From CAYTLW01 sp964438735 (GTDB lineage Bacteria > Myxococcota_A > UBA9042), in assembly GCA_964438735.1 (NCBI GenBank), contig CAYTLW010000052.1, positions 1 to 47,565 of the forward strand: a stretch of 47,565 nt of DNA, read 5' to 3'. This document shows, piece by piece, positions 35,505-45,529 of this stretch; position 1 is the stretch's first letter; every line of letters begins with the position of its first letter. Position numbers and translations under genes: made by a program. The notes beneath the pieces are model-generated. The model saw only the letters and a program-made list of their open reading frames with translations, was not told where the DNA came from and ran no database searches.

Positions 35505-38132
35505 ATGACCCCAGCTGCGTCGCGCCTGTTGTTCGCCCGACTGATCGCCACCGTCCTCTGCACTGGCGGGGCGGGGCTCGTCTATCAGGTGGTGTGGACC
35601 CGGCGCCTGATCAGCATGACCCGCGCCACGGTCGTCGCGCAGGCCATCGTTCTGGGCGTGTTCATGGCTGGACTCGGGCTTGGCGCCTGGCTGGCCGGTC
35701 GCCGCAGCGCGCGGCTCCGACGCCCGCTGCTCGCCTTTGCAGTGATCGAGCTGGCGGCGGTGGCCATCGCGGCGGTGTCGTTGCCCCTGATCGGCGCCTC
35801 GGATGGCATTCGCACGGCGGTCGCGGCGGCGGGCGTGAACCTGTCGTCGGGCCTCTGGCTGCAATTGCTCCTGGTCTCGGCTTTTCTGCTGGTGCCCACG
35901 ACGCTGCTGGGCGCGTCCTTGCCCTTGCTGATCGAATATGTGGAGCGAGCCAGCGGGCGCATCGACCTGGCGGTCCGCGGTCGCGTGGTCGGAGCGCTCT
36001 ACGGTTTCAACACGTTGGGCGCTGCGGCCGGATCGCTGGTGGCGGGTTTCGTGATGATCGAGACCTGGGGCCTGCAGCGATCGATCTGGCTCGGCGCCGG
36101 TGCGGCGGTGCTGGGCGTGGCGATCTCGCTGCTGGGAATCCGCCGGCCCGAACCGAAAGCGCCACAGCCAGCGGCGTCCGCCGAGCAGCCGTCCGTTGAG
36201 GTCTACACCGGCGGCGATCGGGTCGAAGTGCGATTCATGGTGGCCGCGTTCCTGTCCGGCCTCGTAGGTCTGGGGGCCGAGGTCGTCTGGACCCGGCTGA
36301 TGCTGCTGATCGTGCACGGCACGGTGTACAGCTTCGCTCAGGTGCTGGGCGCGGTGCTCATCGGCATCGCCGTCGGCGCCTGGTTGGCCGCCGGCATTGC
36401 GCGTGCTGCAGGACGTCGTCCAGATGGTCGGCAGCATGTCCTGCGCGCCGCCGCGCTGCTGGCGTTGTTCGCCGCGGTGTTGATGGCGACCGTGCCGCAC
36501 TGGATTCGCTGGCTGGCCCTGGACATGGCCTTCCGCAACGACGCGTCGAGCGGCCTGGCCATGAGCTCGAGCCTGTTCAAGATGGGCCTGGTGCTTGTGC
36601 CCCCCTCGGCCGCAGTGGCCGCAGCGCTGCCCCTGTTGGTGACGGCCAGCGGCGCCAGCGATGGCTCGCGCGCCTTCGGCCTGTTGTACGCCAGCAATAC
36701 CGCCGGCAGCGTCATCGGCAGCGTCGCTGTCGGCATGTTGTTGTTGCCGTGGCTGGGCACCGGCGGCGCCGGGCTGGTCCTGGTGCTGGCCTGTCTGGGC
36801 CTGGGCGTGCTGCTGCTGCCCTCGGGCTTCCGTTTCGGCCGCTTCGTGGCCATCGCCGCGACGATAACCGCGCTGCTGCTGACGGCTTCCATCCGCCTGC
36901 CTGTGGACATCTATCGGGCATGGTTGCCGGAGAAGCTGAAGATCCTCGAGGTCAAGGAGGGGCGGGTCAACGACGTGATGATCACCGACTACCAGCAGTC
37001 CCGCAGCGTCTACCTCAACGCCAACATGGTCGCCCGGGCGGACATCTCGAAGCGTCGGACCAGTCGTCACCACCAGGGTCTCGGCCACCTGCCCATGCTC
37101 TTCGTCGCCCAACCCAAGCGGGTGCTGGGCATCGCTCTGGGTACCGGCCAGACCTTCGCCGCGGTGATGAAGCACGCCGACGCCGATTTTGACTGCGTCG
37201 AGATCGATCCGGTGGTCATCGAATTGTCCCGGAGGTGGTTCAAGGAGCAGAACGAGGGTGTGCTGGATCACCCGCGGGTGACCATCCACAACGACGACGG
37301 TCGCGCCTTCATGCGGGCCACCGAGCATCGCTACGACCTGATCGTGCTCGAGCCCCTGCAGGCCTTCACCGCCGGCACGTCGAACCTGTACACCCGCGAA
37401 TTCTACGAGGACGCGCGGCGCATCCTGGCGCCGGGGGGCGTCGTGGCGCAGTGGATCCCCATCTACCTGCAAGGGGTTGACGAGACGCGGGCCATGGTGC
37501 GCGCCGGCCAGGAGGTCTTCCCCCACGCCTCGCTGTGGTTGGATCGAATCGAAGGCATCCTGCTGCTGCACGACCAGCCTTTCGAGCTGTCCCCCGACGC
37601 GATCAATGCGCGGGTCGCCGAGCGCGGGCTGTCTCGACGCCTGCACGAGATCGGCCTGGGCAACCCGGCCGATATCCTGGGCCTGTTCCTGCTGGGCCCT
37701 GATGGCGTGCGCCAGTGGTCCAAGGATGCGCCCCTGCTGGTCGACGACCACCCCTTCCTGGAATTCATCGCCCCACGCCAGCTGTCGTCTTCTCACGCGG
37801 TGGCCAACCTGGCCCGCATCGCGCCCATCGACGACCCGGTGACCCGCTACCTGGCTGACGTATCTCCCCCGGCTCGCAAAGCCGCCGAGCAGGCGGTCCA
37901 GATTCGCAAGGCCATGACCGCCGAGCGCCTGGCCACCGGTTTTGACGCCCGCGCTTCGGCGTTGGAGGACGGGTTGGGCAAGGTGCCGGCGTCCGTGCTT
38001 TTGCTGCGTCGTTACAATACGGTGATGGTCCAGTGGGTTCGCACGGAGACGCGGCAGGGGCGGCCGGTGGGACCGGTGTTGCAGCGCGCCAGCCGCTGGT
38101 TGCCGGACCTGCCGAAGGTTCTGGGGCATTGA
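35505..38132 (+). CDS. Membrane-fused spermidine synthase-like protein
   Basis: 875 aa. The start at 35505 follows AGAGG; the longer frame from 34905 overlaps the divergent cyclase gene. Residues about 1-490 hold some 12 hydrophobic helices in two similar halves (GGAGLVYQVVWTRRL, and again LVGLGAEVVWTRLMLL), the MFS-like membrane part seen in many fused spermidine synthases. The C-terminal Rossmann domain has VLGIALGTGQTFAAV, FDCVEIDPVVIELSRRWF and NDDGRAFM. The catalytic Asp region reads YDLIVLEPLQAF where aminopropyltransferases have an Asp, so polyamine synthesis is unlikely. The natural reaction is unknown. The next gene starts one base after the stop. Confidence 0.88.
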   Translation: MTPAASRLLFARLIATVLCTGGAGLVYQVVWTRRLISMTRATVVAQAIVLGVFMAGLGLGAWLAGRRSARLRRPLLAFAVIELAAVAIAAVSLPLIGASDGIRTAVAAAGVNLSSGLWLQLLLVSAFLLVPTTLLGASLPLLIEYVERASGRIDLAVRGRVVGALYGFNTLGAAAGSLVAGFVMIETWGLQRSIWLGAGAAVLGVAISLLGIRRPEPKAPQPAASAEQPSVEVYTGGDRVEVRFMVAAFLSGLVGLGAEVVWTRLMLLIVHGTVYSFAQVLGAVLIGIAVGAWLAAGIARAAGRRPDGRQHVLRAAALLALFAAVLMATVPHWIRWLALDMAFRNDASSGLAMSSSLFKMGLVLVPPSAAVAAALPLLVTASGASDGSRAFGLLYASNTAGSVIGSVAVGMLLLPWLGTGGAGLVLVLACLGLGVLLLPSGFRFGRFVAIAATITALLLTASIRLPVDIYRAWLPEKLKILEVKEGRVNDVMITDYQQSRSVYLNANMVARADISKRRTSRHHQGLGHLPMLFVAQPKRVLGIALGTGQTFAAVMKHADADFDCVEIDPVVIELSRRWFKEQNEGVLDHPRVTIHNDDGRAFMRATEHRYDLIVLEPLQAFTAGTSNLYTREFYEDARRILAPGGVVAQWIPIYLQGVDETRAMVRAGQEVFPHASLWLDRIEGILLLHDQPFELSPDAINARVAERGLSRRLHEIGLGNPADILGLFLLGPDGVRQWSKDAPLLVDDHPFLEFIAPRQLSSSHAVANLARIAPIDDPVTRYLADVSPPARKAAEQAVQIRKAMTAERLATGFDARASALEDGLGKVPASVLLLRRYNTVMVQWVRTETRQGRPVGPVLQRASRWLPDLPKVLGH

Positions 38133-38133
38133 T

Positions 38134-39798
38134 ATGCGGTACCGATGCGCGCTCGCCATCCTTGCCCTGCTGCTCGCCGTGGCTCCGGGCTGCGGCACGG
38201 AGTCGGACGACGACGACGCTGCCGCGGATGCCAGCGGCCTGGCAGACGGGGCGACCGCAGATGGCGTGACCGGCGACGCGTCCAGCGCAGATGACACAGC
38301 CGATGCCGCCAAAGCGCCACCTTCAGAGCTGCTCACCGCGCCATTTCTGGTTATCGCCCATCGCGGCGGACGCCACCTGCGTCCCGAGCACACCCTGGCC
38401 GCCTACAGCCACGCCAGGTCGCTCGGTCCGCCGGCGTCGCCCGACCCGGTGGTGCTCGAACTGGACCTGCGCCCGAGCTCTGACGGCGCCGTGCTGTGCA
38501 TGCACGACACCGATGTGGACCGGACGACCAACGGCAGCGGCCCTTTGCACGAGATGACGCTGGTGCAGGTCAAAGAGCTCGATGCCGGCCATGACTTCAG
38601 CAAGGACGGCGGCAAGACCTTCCCCTGGCGCGGCAAGGGCCTGAAGGTGCCGACCCTGGACGAGGTGCTCGACGCCTTCCCGGACGCGCTCTATGTCATG
38701 GAGATCAAGCGCGACGATCCGCCCATCATCGACAAGGTGCTGGCCAGCCTCGACAAGCGAGGCGCCATCGGCCGCACTGTACTCTCGGCATTCAATGACC
38801 TGGATCTTCAGGAGATTCGCAGCAAGCGCCCCGATGCGCTGACCGGCATGGGCATCGTCGAGATGGTCAAGTTCGCGGGCTTGCAGCCCGATCAGCTGGC
38901 CGACTACGTGCCGCCGGCCCTGTTCGCCCAGCCGCCAATGAGCGCTGTCAGCGCCGCCATCGTCGACAAAGCCCACCAATTCGACATCAAGGTGCATCCC
39001 TGGACCATCAACAAGATGGCCGACATGAAACTGCTCATCGGCTATGGCGTCGACGGCATCATGACCGACGATCCGGCAAAACTCATCGCCGTGCGAGCGG
39101 GCAAAGAACCCCCTGTGAAGCCGCCGGAGACGCCTGATGTGCCCAAGGGCCTGGCGCATCTGGGCGTCGCCCTGGCGCCCCTGGACGCCAAAGCGGGCAA
39201 GAGCGGCGACCTCGTGCTGTTGAAGGGCGGGCCGCCGCCATTGGGACTCTTCGGCGGTCCGGATCCTGAGGGCGCGGGGGTGCGGCCGAATATGGCCTTG
39301 CGGGTCGCGCCGGGCACCGAGGTGCGCGCGCCAGTGGCTGGCAAAGTGGTTCAGCTGTTGGAGCAGAGTCAGTACGGCGACTGGGAGCTGCATCTTCGCC
39401 CTGAAGGTTGGCCCGCCGGGTGGCTGGTGATCTTCGACCACGTCAGCGATTTGAAGGTGGCCCAGGACGACGTCGTCACGCTGGATGCGCCGCTGGGTGT
39501 CGCCACGCCGTGGGGACCGTCCTGGTCCCTGGTGGAGCTGCATGTGCTGTACGAGCCGGCGGCCAACGGCAACAAGAAGGCACAGGGCGTACATTATTGC
39601 CCGATCGATGGGTTGACCGGGTCTGCCAAGACCGCCGTGACAGCGGCGCTCGACGCGCTCTTCGTGGAGCGAACCAAGGCGCCCTGGCGCCTGCCCGAGA
39701 GGTCCCCGGCCATGGTGGCGTCCGGGTGCATGTGCCACCTGGTGATCGACGATTCGGGCTCCGCTGGCGGCTCGGAGAAGCTGGTCTGCGTGCCGTAG
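38134..39798 (+). CDS. Glycerophosphodiester phosphodiesterase lipoprotein with C-terminal M23-like domain
   Basis: 554 aa. The lipobox VAPGC20 is followed by a low-complexity Asp/Ala linker. The GDPD domain (about 70-325) has H76-R77 (IAHRGGRHLRPEHT), E109/D111 (LELDLRPSSDG) and H124 (MHDTDVDRTTNG), and ends GVDGIMTDDP. These are the residues of the family that hydrolyses glycerophosphodiesters to glycerol-3-phosphate. A second domain (about 345-500) resembles a lysostaphin/M23 peptidase fold (VAPGTEVRAPVAGKVVQLLE, DHVSDLKV, WSLVELHVLY) but lacks a clear HxxxD plus HxH zinc set, so it may be a non-catalytic binding domain. Probably cotranscribed with the preceding gene. Confidence 0.87.
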   Translation: MRYRCALAILALLLAVAPGCGTESDDDDAAADASGLADGATADGVTGDASSADDTADAAKAPPSELLTAPFLVIAHRGGRHLRPEHTLAAYSHARSLGPPASPDPVVLELDLRPSSDGAVLCMHDTDVDRTTNGSGPLHEMTLVQVKELDAGHDFSKDGGKTFPWRGKGLKVPTLDEVLDAFPDALYVMEIKRDDPPIIDKVLASLDKRGAIGRTVLSAFNDLDLQEIRSKRPDALTGMGIVEMVKFAGLQPDQLADYVPPALFAQPPMSAVSAAIVDKAHQFDIKVHPWTINKMADMKLLIGYGVDGIMTDDPAKLIAVRAGKEPPVKPPETPDVPKGLAHLGVALAPLDAKAGKSGDLVLLKGGPPPLGLFGGPDPEGAGVRPNMALRVAPGTEVRAPVAGKVVQLLEQSQYGDWELHLRPEGWPAGWLVIFDHVSDLKVAQDDVVTLDAPLGVATPWGPSWSLVELHVLYEPAANGNKKAQGVHYCPIDGLTGSAKTAVTAALDALFVERTKAPWRLPERSPAMVASGCMCHLVIDDSGSAGGSEKLVCVP

Positions 39799-39832
39799 CG
39801 ACCAGGCCCGCTCTACACCCTGCGATTTGTGA

Positions 39833-40567
39833 TCAGCGTCCCGTCGGGGTGACCGCCCCTGGCGTTTGCGCGGCACGTTTTGCCGTTGGCGTGGCCGCCG
39901 CCGGTGGCGCGGCCGGCGCTGCGCTCTTTGGCGACGCCTGGCTGGCTGGCGTCAATGCCGGTGGCGCGCCTGCGAGCGGCAGTGTGAACAGCCACGCCGA
40001 CGTGCTCGATGCGGTGTGGGTGCGGGCGAGCACGGCGATCAGGTCGCCGCCAGAGGACTCGAAGGCCTGAGCGTCGATCGAGACCACCGGTCCCGGCACG
40101 GGGCGGCGCGCCACGACCTCGTACTCTCCCCGCCATTTACGCAACACGGCCAGCACGGGCGGCACGCTGCGCACCACCACGGCCAGGAGCACATCTTCGC
40201 GGGTGCGCAGCAACACGTCCACGGGCGAGACCTGGTCGCGCCAGACCCAGATTCGACCGCGGATTCCGTGGTTGGCGAGCGCCTTGCGGACGGGACCACG
40301 ACTTACATCGGGCTTGCTCATCGTGCCGTTGGATTGCACGCGCGCCAGCCAGACGGGCGTGCCGGGTCGGTTGGCCTGGCGTGAATGACCCTGCCGCCAG
40401 GCGGCGAAACGGCCATCGGTCGACCAGCCGATCCAGTGGTACCACGCCGGTTGCTGAACCCTGGCCGGCGATGCGGCCTCAACAGGCTGCGGTGCCCCGA
40501 GCAGTGCCGCTGCCATGGCGACGGCCAGCGCCATCATCGTCAGCAGGTGGTGTGGTGAGCGGTACAC
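39833..40567 (-). CDS. Secreted protein of unknown function with Ala/Pro-rich tail
   Basis: 244 aa from a GTG start at 40567 (GGCGGAGG ahead of it); a TTG six codons upstream is an alternative with a poorer ribosome site. The signal peptide (LTMMALAVAMAAALLGAPQPVEA) is followed by WIGWSTDGRFAAWRQG and an about 170-residue beta-rich domain with no motif I recognise. The C-terminal 50 residues are almost all Ala, Pro, Thr and Ser (PAAPPAAATPTA), typical of a cell-wall or envelope spacer. It lies between the GDPD gene (convergent) and the large TPR gene (same strand, 76 bases upstream). Confidence 0.7.
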   Translation of the reverse strand: MYRSPHHLLTMMALAVAMAAALLGAPQPVEAASPARVQQPAWYHWIGWSTDGRFAAWRQGHSRQANRPGTPVWLARVQSNGTMSKPDVSRGPVRKALANHGIRGRIWVWRDQVSPVDVLLRTREDVLLAVVVRSVPPVLAVLRKWRGEYEVVARRPVPGPVVSIDAQAFESSGGDLIAVLARTHTASSTSAWLFTLPLAGAPPALTPASQASPKSAAPAAPPAAATPTAKRAAQTPGAVTPTGR

Positions 40568-40643
40568 GAGGCCTCCGCCCGGCAAGATACCTCAACACGA
40601 CGCTCTGGGGCAGAACCTCGTACATAGCGCCGGCTCGCCAGGG

Positions 40644-43600
40644 TCAGCGGCGGGTCTTCTCAGCACCTGGCGCCACGCCGGGCGGCTCAACTACGCGATT
40701 GGGCGCCAGTCGCATTCGGGGATAGCGGTCCGGAAAATAGCCGTGCAGCTCGCGGGCGATGTCGACCACCCACCGGTTGACGACGGCCCGAGTGCTGGCG
40801 TGCTTGTGGGCGCGTTGCAGCAGGGCGAGGGCGCGATCCTCAAAGCGCCGGGCGAAGCGTTCGACGGCTTTGATTGCCTGGTCCTGGATATGTTGCGGCA
40901 AGTCGTCGGGCATGGGCGCGCTGTAGAGCGTTCGTGCGACGTGCAACAGGATGCGGGCCCGATACAGGCTGGCGGCATACCACCAATCGCGGGCGCCATA
41001 GTCGGCCACCTCCTTCTTGTAGCGCAGGTACAGACCTCCGCTGCGGACTCGAACCCGCTGACCGTTGGCCTGTCGCCGCCATTTCGGCCGGCCCAATGCG
41101 ACCTCGATCATGCGCTTCATCTGGCGTTGCAGATCGGCCATCCTGACGCGGGCCGAACCTCGACTGGACATGACCAGTCCGGTCGCCATGAAGCGTTTCC
41201 ATTGAGGTTCGAGCAGGCGAAAGCCCGCCTCCGCTGCGGCCGTCGCCACGGGGCCGCCATCTCTCTTGTCGCCGCTGCGCGCGAACTCGGCGACCACCCG
41301 TTTCCACCAGGTCGCGGCCAGGCGTTGATCGCCGGCGCTGGCGTGACGGCGGGCCAACCCGAGCCGCGCACGCATGACCCGTGGTCGAGCCGTCTCGTCT
41401 TTTGTGTATCTTCCGATGAACTCCCTGGCCGCTCGAGAATATGCGGCTGAATCCCCCTTCTTGTCACACGCGAGCACGACCCACCACGACACATCTCGGA
41501 GCTGGTCTCGGCGATTTGCAAGATCGTCAAACTCCGCCACCGCCCTGCGCCCCAAATCGATGACCTGCTGCCACGCCTCCGATTGCCAGGCCAGCCGCAC
41601 GGCGTCGAAGAGCGCATCGGCGCGGCTGTTGCGGTCGCCGCCGCTGTCGACCACGGCGACGAGCGCCGCGATGGCCTGGGGGATCTGCAAGAGGCCCAGA
41701 TGGACCTGTGCCCTACGCTGCAAGACCACAACGAGGCGGGCGGTTGCCGCCGCTGCTTTGGGTGCCTCGGCCACCAGTTGCCGCGCGGCGGCCTCGGCGT
41801 CAGACAGCGCGGACAGGCAACGCTGCCACCGTTCGGCGTCACAGAGCAGGACGGCCCGATTGGTCAACGCCGTGGCCCGAAGCTGCGACGTGCTCGCAAG
41901 CTTCGCCAATTCGCCATAGCCCGAGGCGGCGGCTTCTCGACGCTGCCGGAGGGTCACCAGGCGTTGTCGTCGCTCTTTGGGTGTGGCCTGCGCCAGCGCC
42001 AGCGTCCGCGCCTTCTGAACGGCATCCAGCAGGCGATTGGCCCGCCGCGAGGCATCGCTGGCGATGATCTCGGCCAGCAGCTCTCGGGTCGCTTCGACAC
42101 GCTCTGGTGGCAACCAGCCTTGCTCGAGGATCTGTTCGGCCACGCGGCGGGTGCCACCAAGGTCTCCGGCGATCCGGTAGCTCGTCAGCAGGTCTCGGGC
42201 GGCCTCGAACGCTTCTTCAGTCCGCGGCCATCTGCGGATGATATTCGCCAGCCTGGCGCGCGCTCCCGGCGCAGCCGTTGACGGTCCCGGCGCAGGGCGA
42301 TTGTCGGCATCGGCCGAAGCGGCGTTCAATTCGAAAGGCTCGAAGAGTCGATTCCGATAGAGCAGTTCAGCGGCCTGAAGAGCCATCGCCCGCTGCCTGG
42401 CGATGTCTTGCGGCGCCACCTTGCGGCGGTCTACCCACCGATCGACCGCCGCCAACCATCGCTTCGCCATCGGGCTGAGCGGTGACGCCGGCTGCGGTCG
42501 GCCGGCCTCCGCGGCCACGATGGCTTCGTCGTCCTCGTCATCGGAGGGCCGCAACTCCGGCACCATGGTCGGTTTGCCCATCCGCTGGACGCTGTTCTTG
42601 CCCAGGCCAATCGTTGCTTCAGCCGCCAGCAACCTGCTCAGGGAAGCGATTCGACCGAGCGCTGCCTCCCGAGACCTGGGGCCGGCGTCTGTCCCATCAG
42701 GATTGGGTCCCGCGAGGCCGGAATAGGCCGCCGCAGCCTTGTCCAGGGTCGCGCACGCCTGGAGCACCGCGTCGATGGCGGCGGGCGAATGCGCGGCCGG
42801 CACCCCGTCGTCGCCAAGCGCAAGTCGGCCCTGTTGATTCCGTACGCCGTCACAGCGCGCGCTGCCAAAGTACAGGGCGTCGGCCCGCGCCATTCGCCAT
42901 GCGGTCCTGCGCGACGACGTCGCTTCGCTGGCCAGCAGGCGATCATACCAGTCAACCGCCGCCAGGTAGGCCGTGCGCGCTTCAGACCCCCGACCTGCCG
43001 CCCGCAACTCCTGCGCACGGCGATGCTGGAGCGCCGCCAACTGCCCGCGCATTTCGCCGGCCGCCAACGTGACCCGGCCGACCAGGTCTCGATCGGCATT
43101 TCGATTGGCCAGCCAACGGCTGTGGGGTCCAAAGCGCGAGAGCCATTGCCGACGGGCCTGGCCCCGCTGGATGCCGGCGTGTCGGGCCAGCTTCAGGGCG
43201 GCCTGAGCGTGTGCATCCTGCGGCTGTCGCTTCACTGCCAGCGCCCAACTGCTCGCCTCCTCGGCGAGTAGATCCAGTGTGTGGACGAGCCTTCTCTGTT
43301 GAACCTCCGCATCGCGAGAGTCCGGCCAGCGACCGACCACGTAGTCCAGGACCCTGGCCGCCTGGCGATAGGTGTCCTCCTCGGCCAGCTCCAGCAGGCT
43401 GGTGGCATACTCCACCAGCGCCTCGCGCAGCCACGGGCGCGCCGCGCCGAGTTGCCGCCGCACAGCCTGTCGCGTGGCCAGGGCAGCGGCCACGGCCGCG
43501 CGATGTGCCGGGGATACCGAAGCGATCCAACCTGCGGGCAGGTCGGTCGAAACCGGCATCACGGCGGAGGTGTACAGCACCGCGCGCAGCGCCGGATCGA

Positions 43601-44687
43601 GTTGTGGGCAGTCTTGCCGGGTCTGCTCCCCGCCGAAGTCGGCGCAACCGTCGCGATCCCACCCCGCCTCGGCCAACGACCGGGCCAGGTACTGCAACGC
43701 CTCGCGGCGCAGGTCAGCGGTCCGTCCGTGAGTCCTCCGTCGTGTCGACGCGCTGTCGATCAGGCGACTGAACCAGCGCACAGCCTGCGGGTAGCGATAC
43801 ATCTGGAAGTTGGACCAACCGAGTTTGTACAACGCCAGCGATGACCACCTCGGATCCTTGCGCGCCAGCGCTTTGGCATAGGCGGCAGCCGCGGACTCGA
43901 ATTGCCCGGCGTCAAATCGCATTTCTCCGACTCGCAGCCAGGCCTCGGCTGCGTAGGTCGAGTTGCCGCGCTGTTCGCCAAGCCAGGAGAGCGTGGCAAT
44001 GGCGGCCTGCTCGCGGCCCATTTCAGACTCTGCCACTCCCTGGAGGTAGGCAGCGGCATCGCTGTGGGCGAAGTCCGCCCAATGTCGGTCGCCCAGCGGT
44101 CTGGCGATGCGGGTTGGCAAGGGCAACAGGCGCTCGCCGACACGCCGCGGTTGAAGTCTCTGCCAGATGGCAATGGAGCGATCGACTTTCAGATCGATGT
44201 GCCGCGGTGGATCCAGGCGCTTTCCCCGCTCGTACAGGTCGGTGCGCCGGTCGTGTTCAGCCTCTGCCCTGATGTGCCGGTCCTCGTCCGCCTCCTGGTA
44301 GAGCGCGGCAAGACGAAACAGGGCATCCGGGGTGGCGCGCGGCTGGTTCGGGTGGCGGTGCACGAACGCCTCCAAGCGGGCGATGGCCGCCTGGCGCAGG
44401 GCCCTGGCAGCTGCGCGGGCACTCTCCGTGGCCGGCCGCGACACCGCGTGGATCCGTCTGATGCGGGCTGCGATCAGGGCCACCATGGCCGAGCGCGCCT
44501 CTTGCTGATGGTCTCTGGCGGCGGCCTGAAACGCAGCGGCAGCGTCGTTCAATTCTGCCGCTGCAATGGCCGTGGCGGCGCTGGCCAGGTGGGCCTGAGC
44601 GCCCGTGGCGGTGCTGCACAACAAGCAGACTGCTGTCCAGGTCCCGACCGCAGACCAGCGGCGAACGGCATCGATGTGACGTGACAT
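40644..44687 (-). CDS. Large secreted TPR protein (gliding/envelope TPR type)
   Basis: 1347 aa. GAGGAGGG precedes the start. The signal peptide ends TGAQA-HLA. The rest is helical with many TPR or TPR-like units: AEAWLRVGEMRFDAGQFESA followed by AAAYAKAL, and ALYKLGWSNFQMYRYPQAVR followed by WFSRLID. The latter motif recurs in periplasmic TPR proteins of Myxococcota, some of which belong to the gliding (Glt/Agl) machinery; whether this one does is not shown. Arg and Ala content is very high. Predicted periplasmic scaffold. The C-terminal about 150 residues contain a basic segment (KYRYKK-like LYLRYKKEVADYGARDWW) of unknown role. Confidence 0.82.
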   Translation of the reverse strand: MSRHIDAVRRWSAVGTWTAVCLLCSTATGAQAHLASAATAIAAAELNDAAAAFQAAARDHQQEARSAMVALIAARIRRIHAVSRPATESARAAARALRQAAIARLEAFVHRHPNQPRATPDALFRLAALYQEADEDRHIRAEAEHDRRTDLYERGKRLDPPRHIDLKVDRSIAIWQRLQPRRVGERLLPLPTRIARPLGDRHWADFAHSDAAAYLQGVAESEMGREQAAIATLSWLGEQRGNSTYAAEAWLRVGEMRFDAGQFESAAAAYAKALARKDPRWSSLALYKLGWSNFQMYRYPQAVRWFSRLIDSASTRRRTHGRTADLRREALQYLARSLAEAGWDRDGCADFGGEQTRQDCPQLDPALRAVLYTSAVMPVSTDLPAGWIASVSPAHRAAVAAALATRQAVRRQLGAARPWLREALVEYATSLLELAEEDTYRQAARVLDYVVGRWPDSRDAEVQQRRLVHTLDLLAEEASSWALAVKRQPQDAHAQAALKLARHAGIQRGQARRQWLSRFGPHSRWLANRNADRDLVGRVTLAAGEMRGQLAALQHRRAQELRAAGRGSEARTAYLAAVDWYDRLLASEATSSRRTAWRMARADALYFGSARCDGVRNQQGRLALGDDGVPAAHSPAAIDAVLQACATLDKAAAAYSGLAGPNPDGTDAGPRSREAALGRIASLSRLLAAEATIGLGKNSVQRMGKPTMVPELRPSDDEDDEAIVAAEAGRPQPASPLSPMAKRWLAAVDRWVDRRKVAPQDIARQRAMALQAAELLYRNRLFEPFELNAASADADNRPAPGPSTAAPGARARLANIIRRWPRTEEAFEAARDLLTSYRIAGDLGGTRRVAEQILEQGWLPPERVEATRELLAEIIASDASRRANRLLDAVQKARTLALAQATPKERRQRLVTLRQRREAAASGYGELAKLASTSQLRATALTNRAVLLCDAERWQRCLSALSDAEAAARQLVAEAPKAAAATARLVVVLQRRAQVHLGLLQIPQAIAALVAVVDSGGDRNSRADALFDAVRLAWQSEAWQQVIDLGRRAVAEFDDLANRRDQLRDVSWWVVLACDKKGDSAAYSRAAREFIGRYTKDETARPRVMRARLGLARRHASAGDQRLAATWWKRVVAEFARSGDKRDGGPVATAAAEAGFRLLEPQWKRFMATGLVMSSRGSARVRMADLQRQMKRMIEVALGRPKWRRQANGQRVRVRSGGLYLRYKKEVADYGARDWWYAASLYRARILLHVARTLYSAPMPDDLPQHIQDQAIKAVERFARRFEDRALALLQRAHKHASTRAVVNRWVVDIARELHGYFPDRYPRMRLAPNRVVEPPGVAPGAEKTRR

Positions 44688-44860
44688 TCAACCCTCCTCG
44701 AGCGCCCGCGCCTGGCACAGGCAGCACGTACGCGCCAGCGAAGCCCGCGATCTGTGAAGGGATGCGAAGACCGCAGGTTGCGCGCCATTGCCGCGCCAGC
44801 AACGTCGCGCTAGCGTCTGCCGGCCCACGTCTCCCATCTCGACCGCGGCGGCAGCCATCC

Positions 44861-45523
44861 ATGACACGCCCATCCACCATCGTCCTGGTCGACTTCGACG
44901 GCACAGCCACGCCGCGGGACAGCGACTTTGCCCTGGCGGACGCCTGGCTGGGTCCGGCGGGAACGGCCATGTATGGCCCGCTGGCCGAGGCCTACGAGCG
45001 CCTCGAGATCGGCATGCTGGACTACTTCACCGGCTACCTGGATGGTCTCAACGCGACGCCAGAGGAGATCGCCCGGGTGGCCAGCGGCCTGCCGGTACGT
45101 CCGGGTTTGCCTGCATTCGCGATCTGGTGCGACACCGAGGGATTGGAGCTGCGCTTGCTGTCAGAAGGGTTGGACGTCTACATCCAACCGATCCTGGCGG
45201 CCGCCGGCCTCGGCCACCTGCCCCTGTCCTGCAATCGCGCTGAGTTTGATGGGGACCGCTATCGCATCCTGCCAGCGCCCGGTGCGGAGCCCTGTGACCG
45301 CTGCCTGAATTGCAAGGGCGCTCGCGCGCGTCGTCTACGGGCTGAAGGTGCCACACGCGTGGTCATCATCGGCAACGGCGCCTCGGATCTATGCGCCGCT
45401 CGCGAGGCGGACCTGGTGCTGGCCCGCGATACCCTGCAGGAGCACTGCGAGCACCTGGGCATCGCCCACCACAGCTGGCAGACCTTCGATGATGTTCAGC
45501 GCGTGCTGGCCGCCTGGCGCTGA
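44861..45523 (+). CDS. HAD-superfamily phosphatase, MtnX/phosphoserine phosphatase-like
   Basis: 220 aa. The ATG at 44861 starts just before HAD motif I (VLVDFDGTAT, nucleophile D11, acid D13). A helical cap follows, then RPGLPAFAIWCDTEGLELRL (motif II region) and motif III/IV-like GNGASDLCAAREADLVLAR. A CDRCLNCKG segment resembles the Cys-rich stretch of MtnX-type enzymes, which dephosphorylate an enolic intermediate of methionine salvage. No other salvage genes are nearby, so the substrate is left open. A longer in-frame extension (to 44681) overlaps the divergent TPR gene promoter and is rejected. The ribosome site is weak. Confidence 0.85.
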   Translation: MTRPSTIVLVDFDGTATPRDSDFALADAWLGPAGTAMYGPLAEAYERLEIGMLDYFTGYLDGLNATPEEIARVASGLPVRPGLPAFAIWCDTEGLELRLLSEGLDVYIQPILAAAGLGHLPLSCNRAEFDGDRYRILPAPGAEPCDRCLNCKGARARRLRAEGATRVVIIGNGASDLCAAREADLVLARDTLQEHCEHLGIAHHSWQTFDDVQRVLAAWR

Positions 45524-45529
45524 GGCGTC

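Noticed and set aside
35376..38393. Open frame of 1005 codons opposite the spermidine synthase-like gene
   Set aside because: Rich in Gln, His, Gly and Arg with no motif; it is an antisense shadow crossing two well-supported plus-strand genes.
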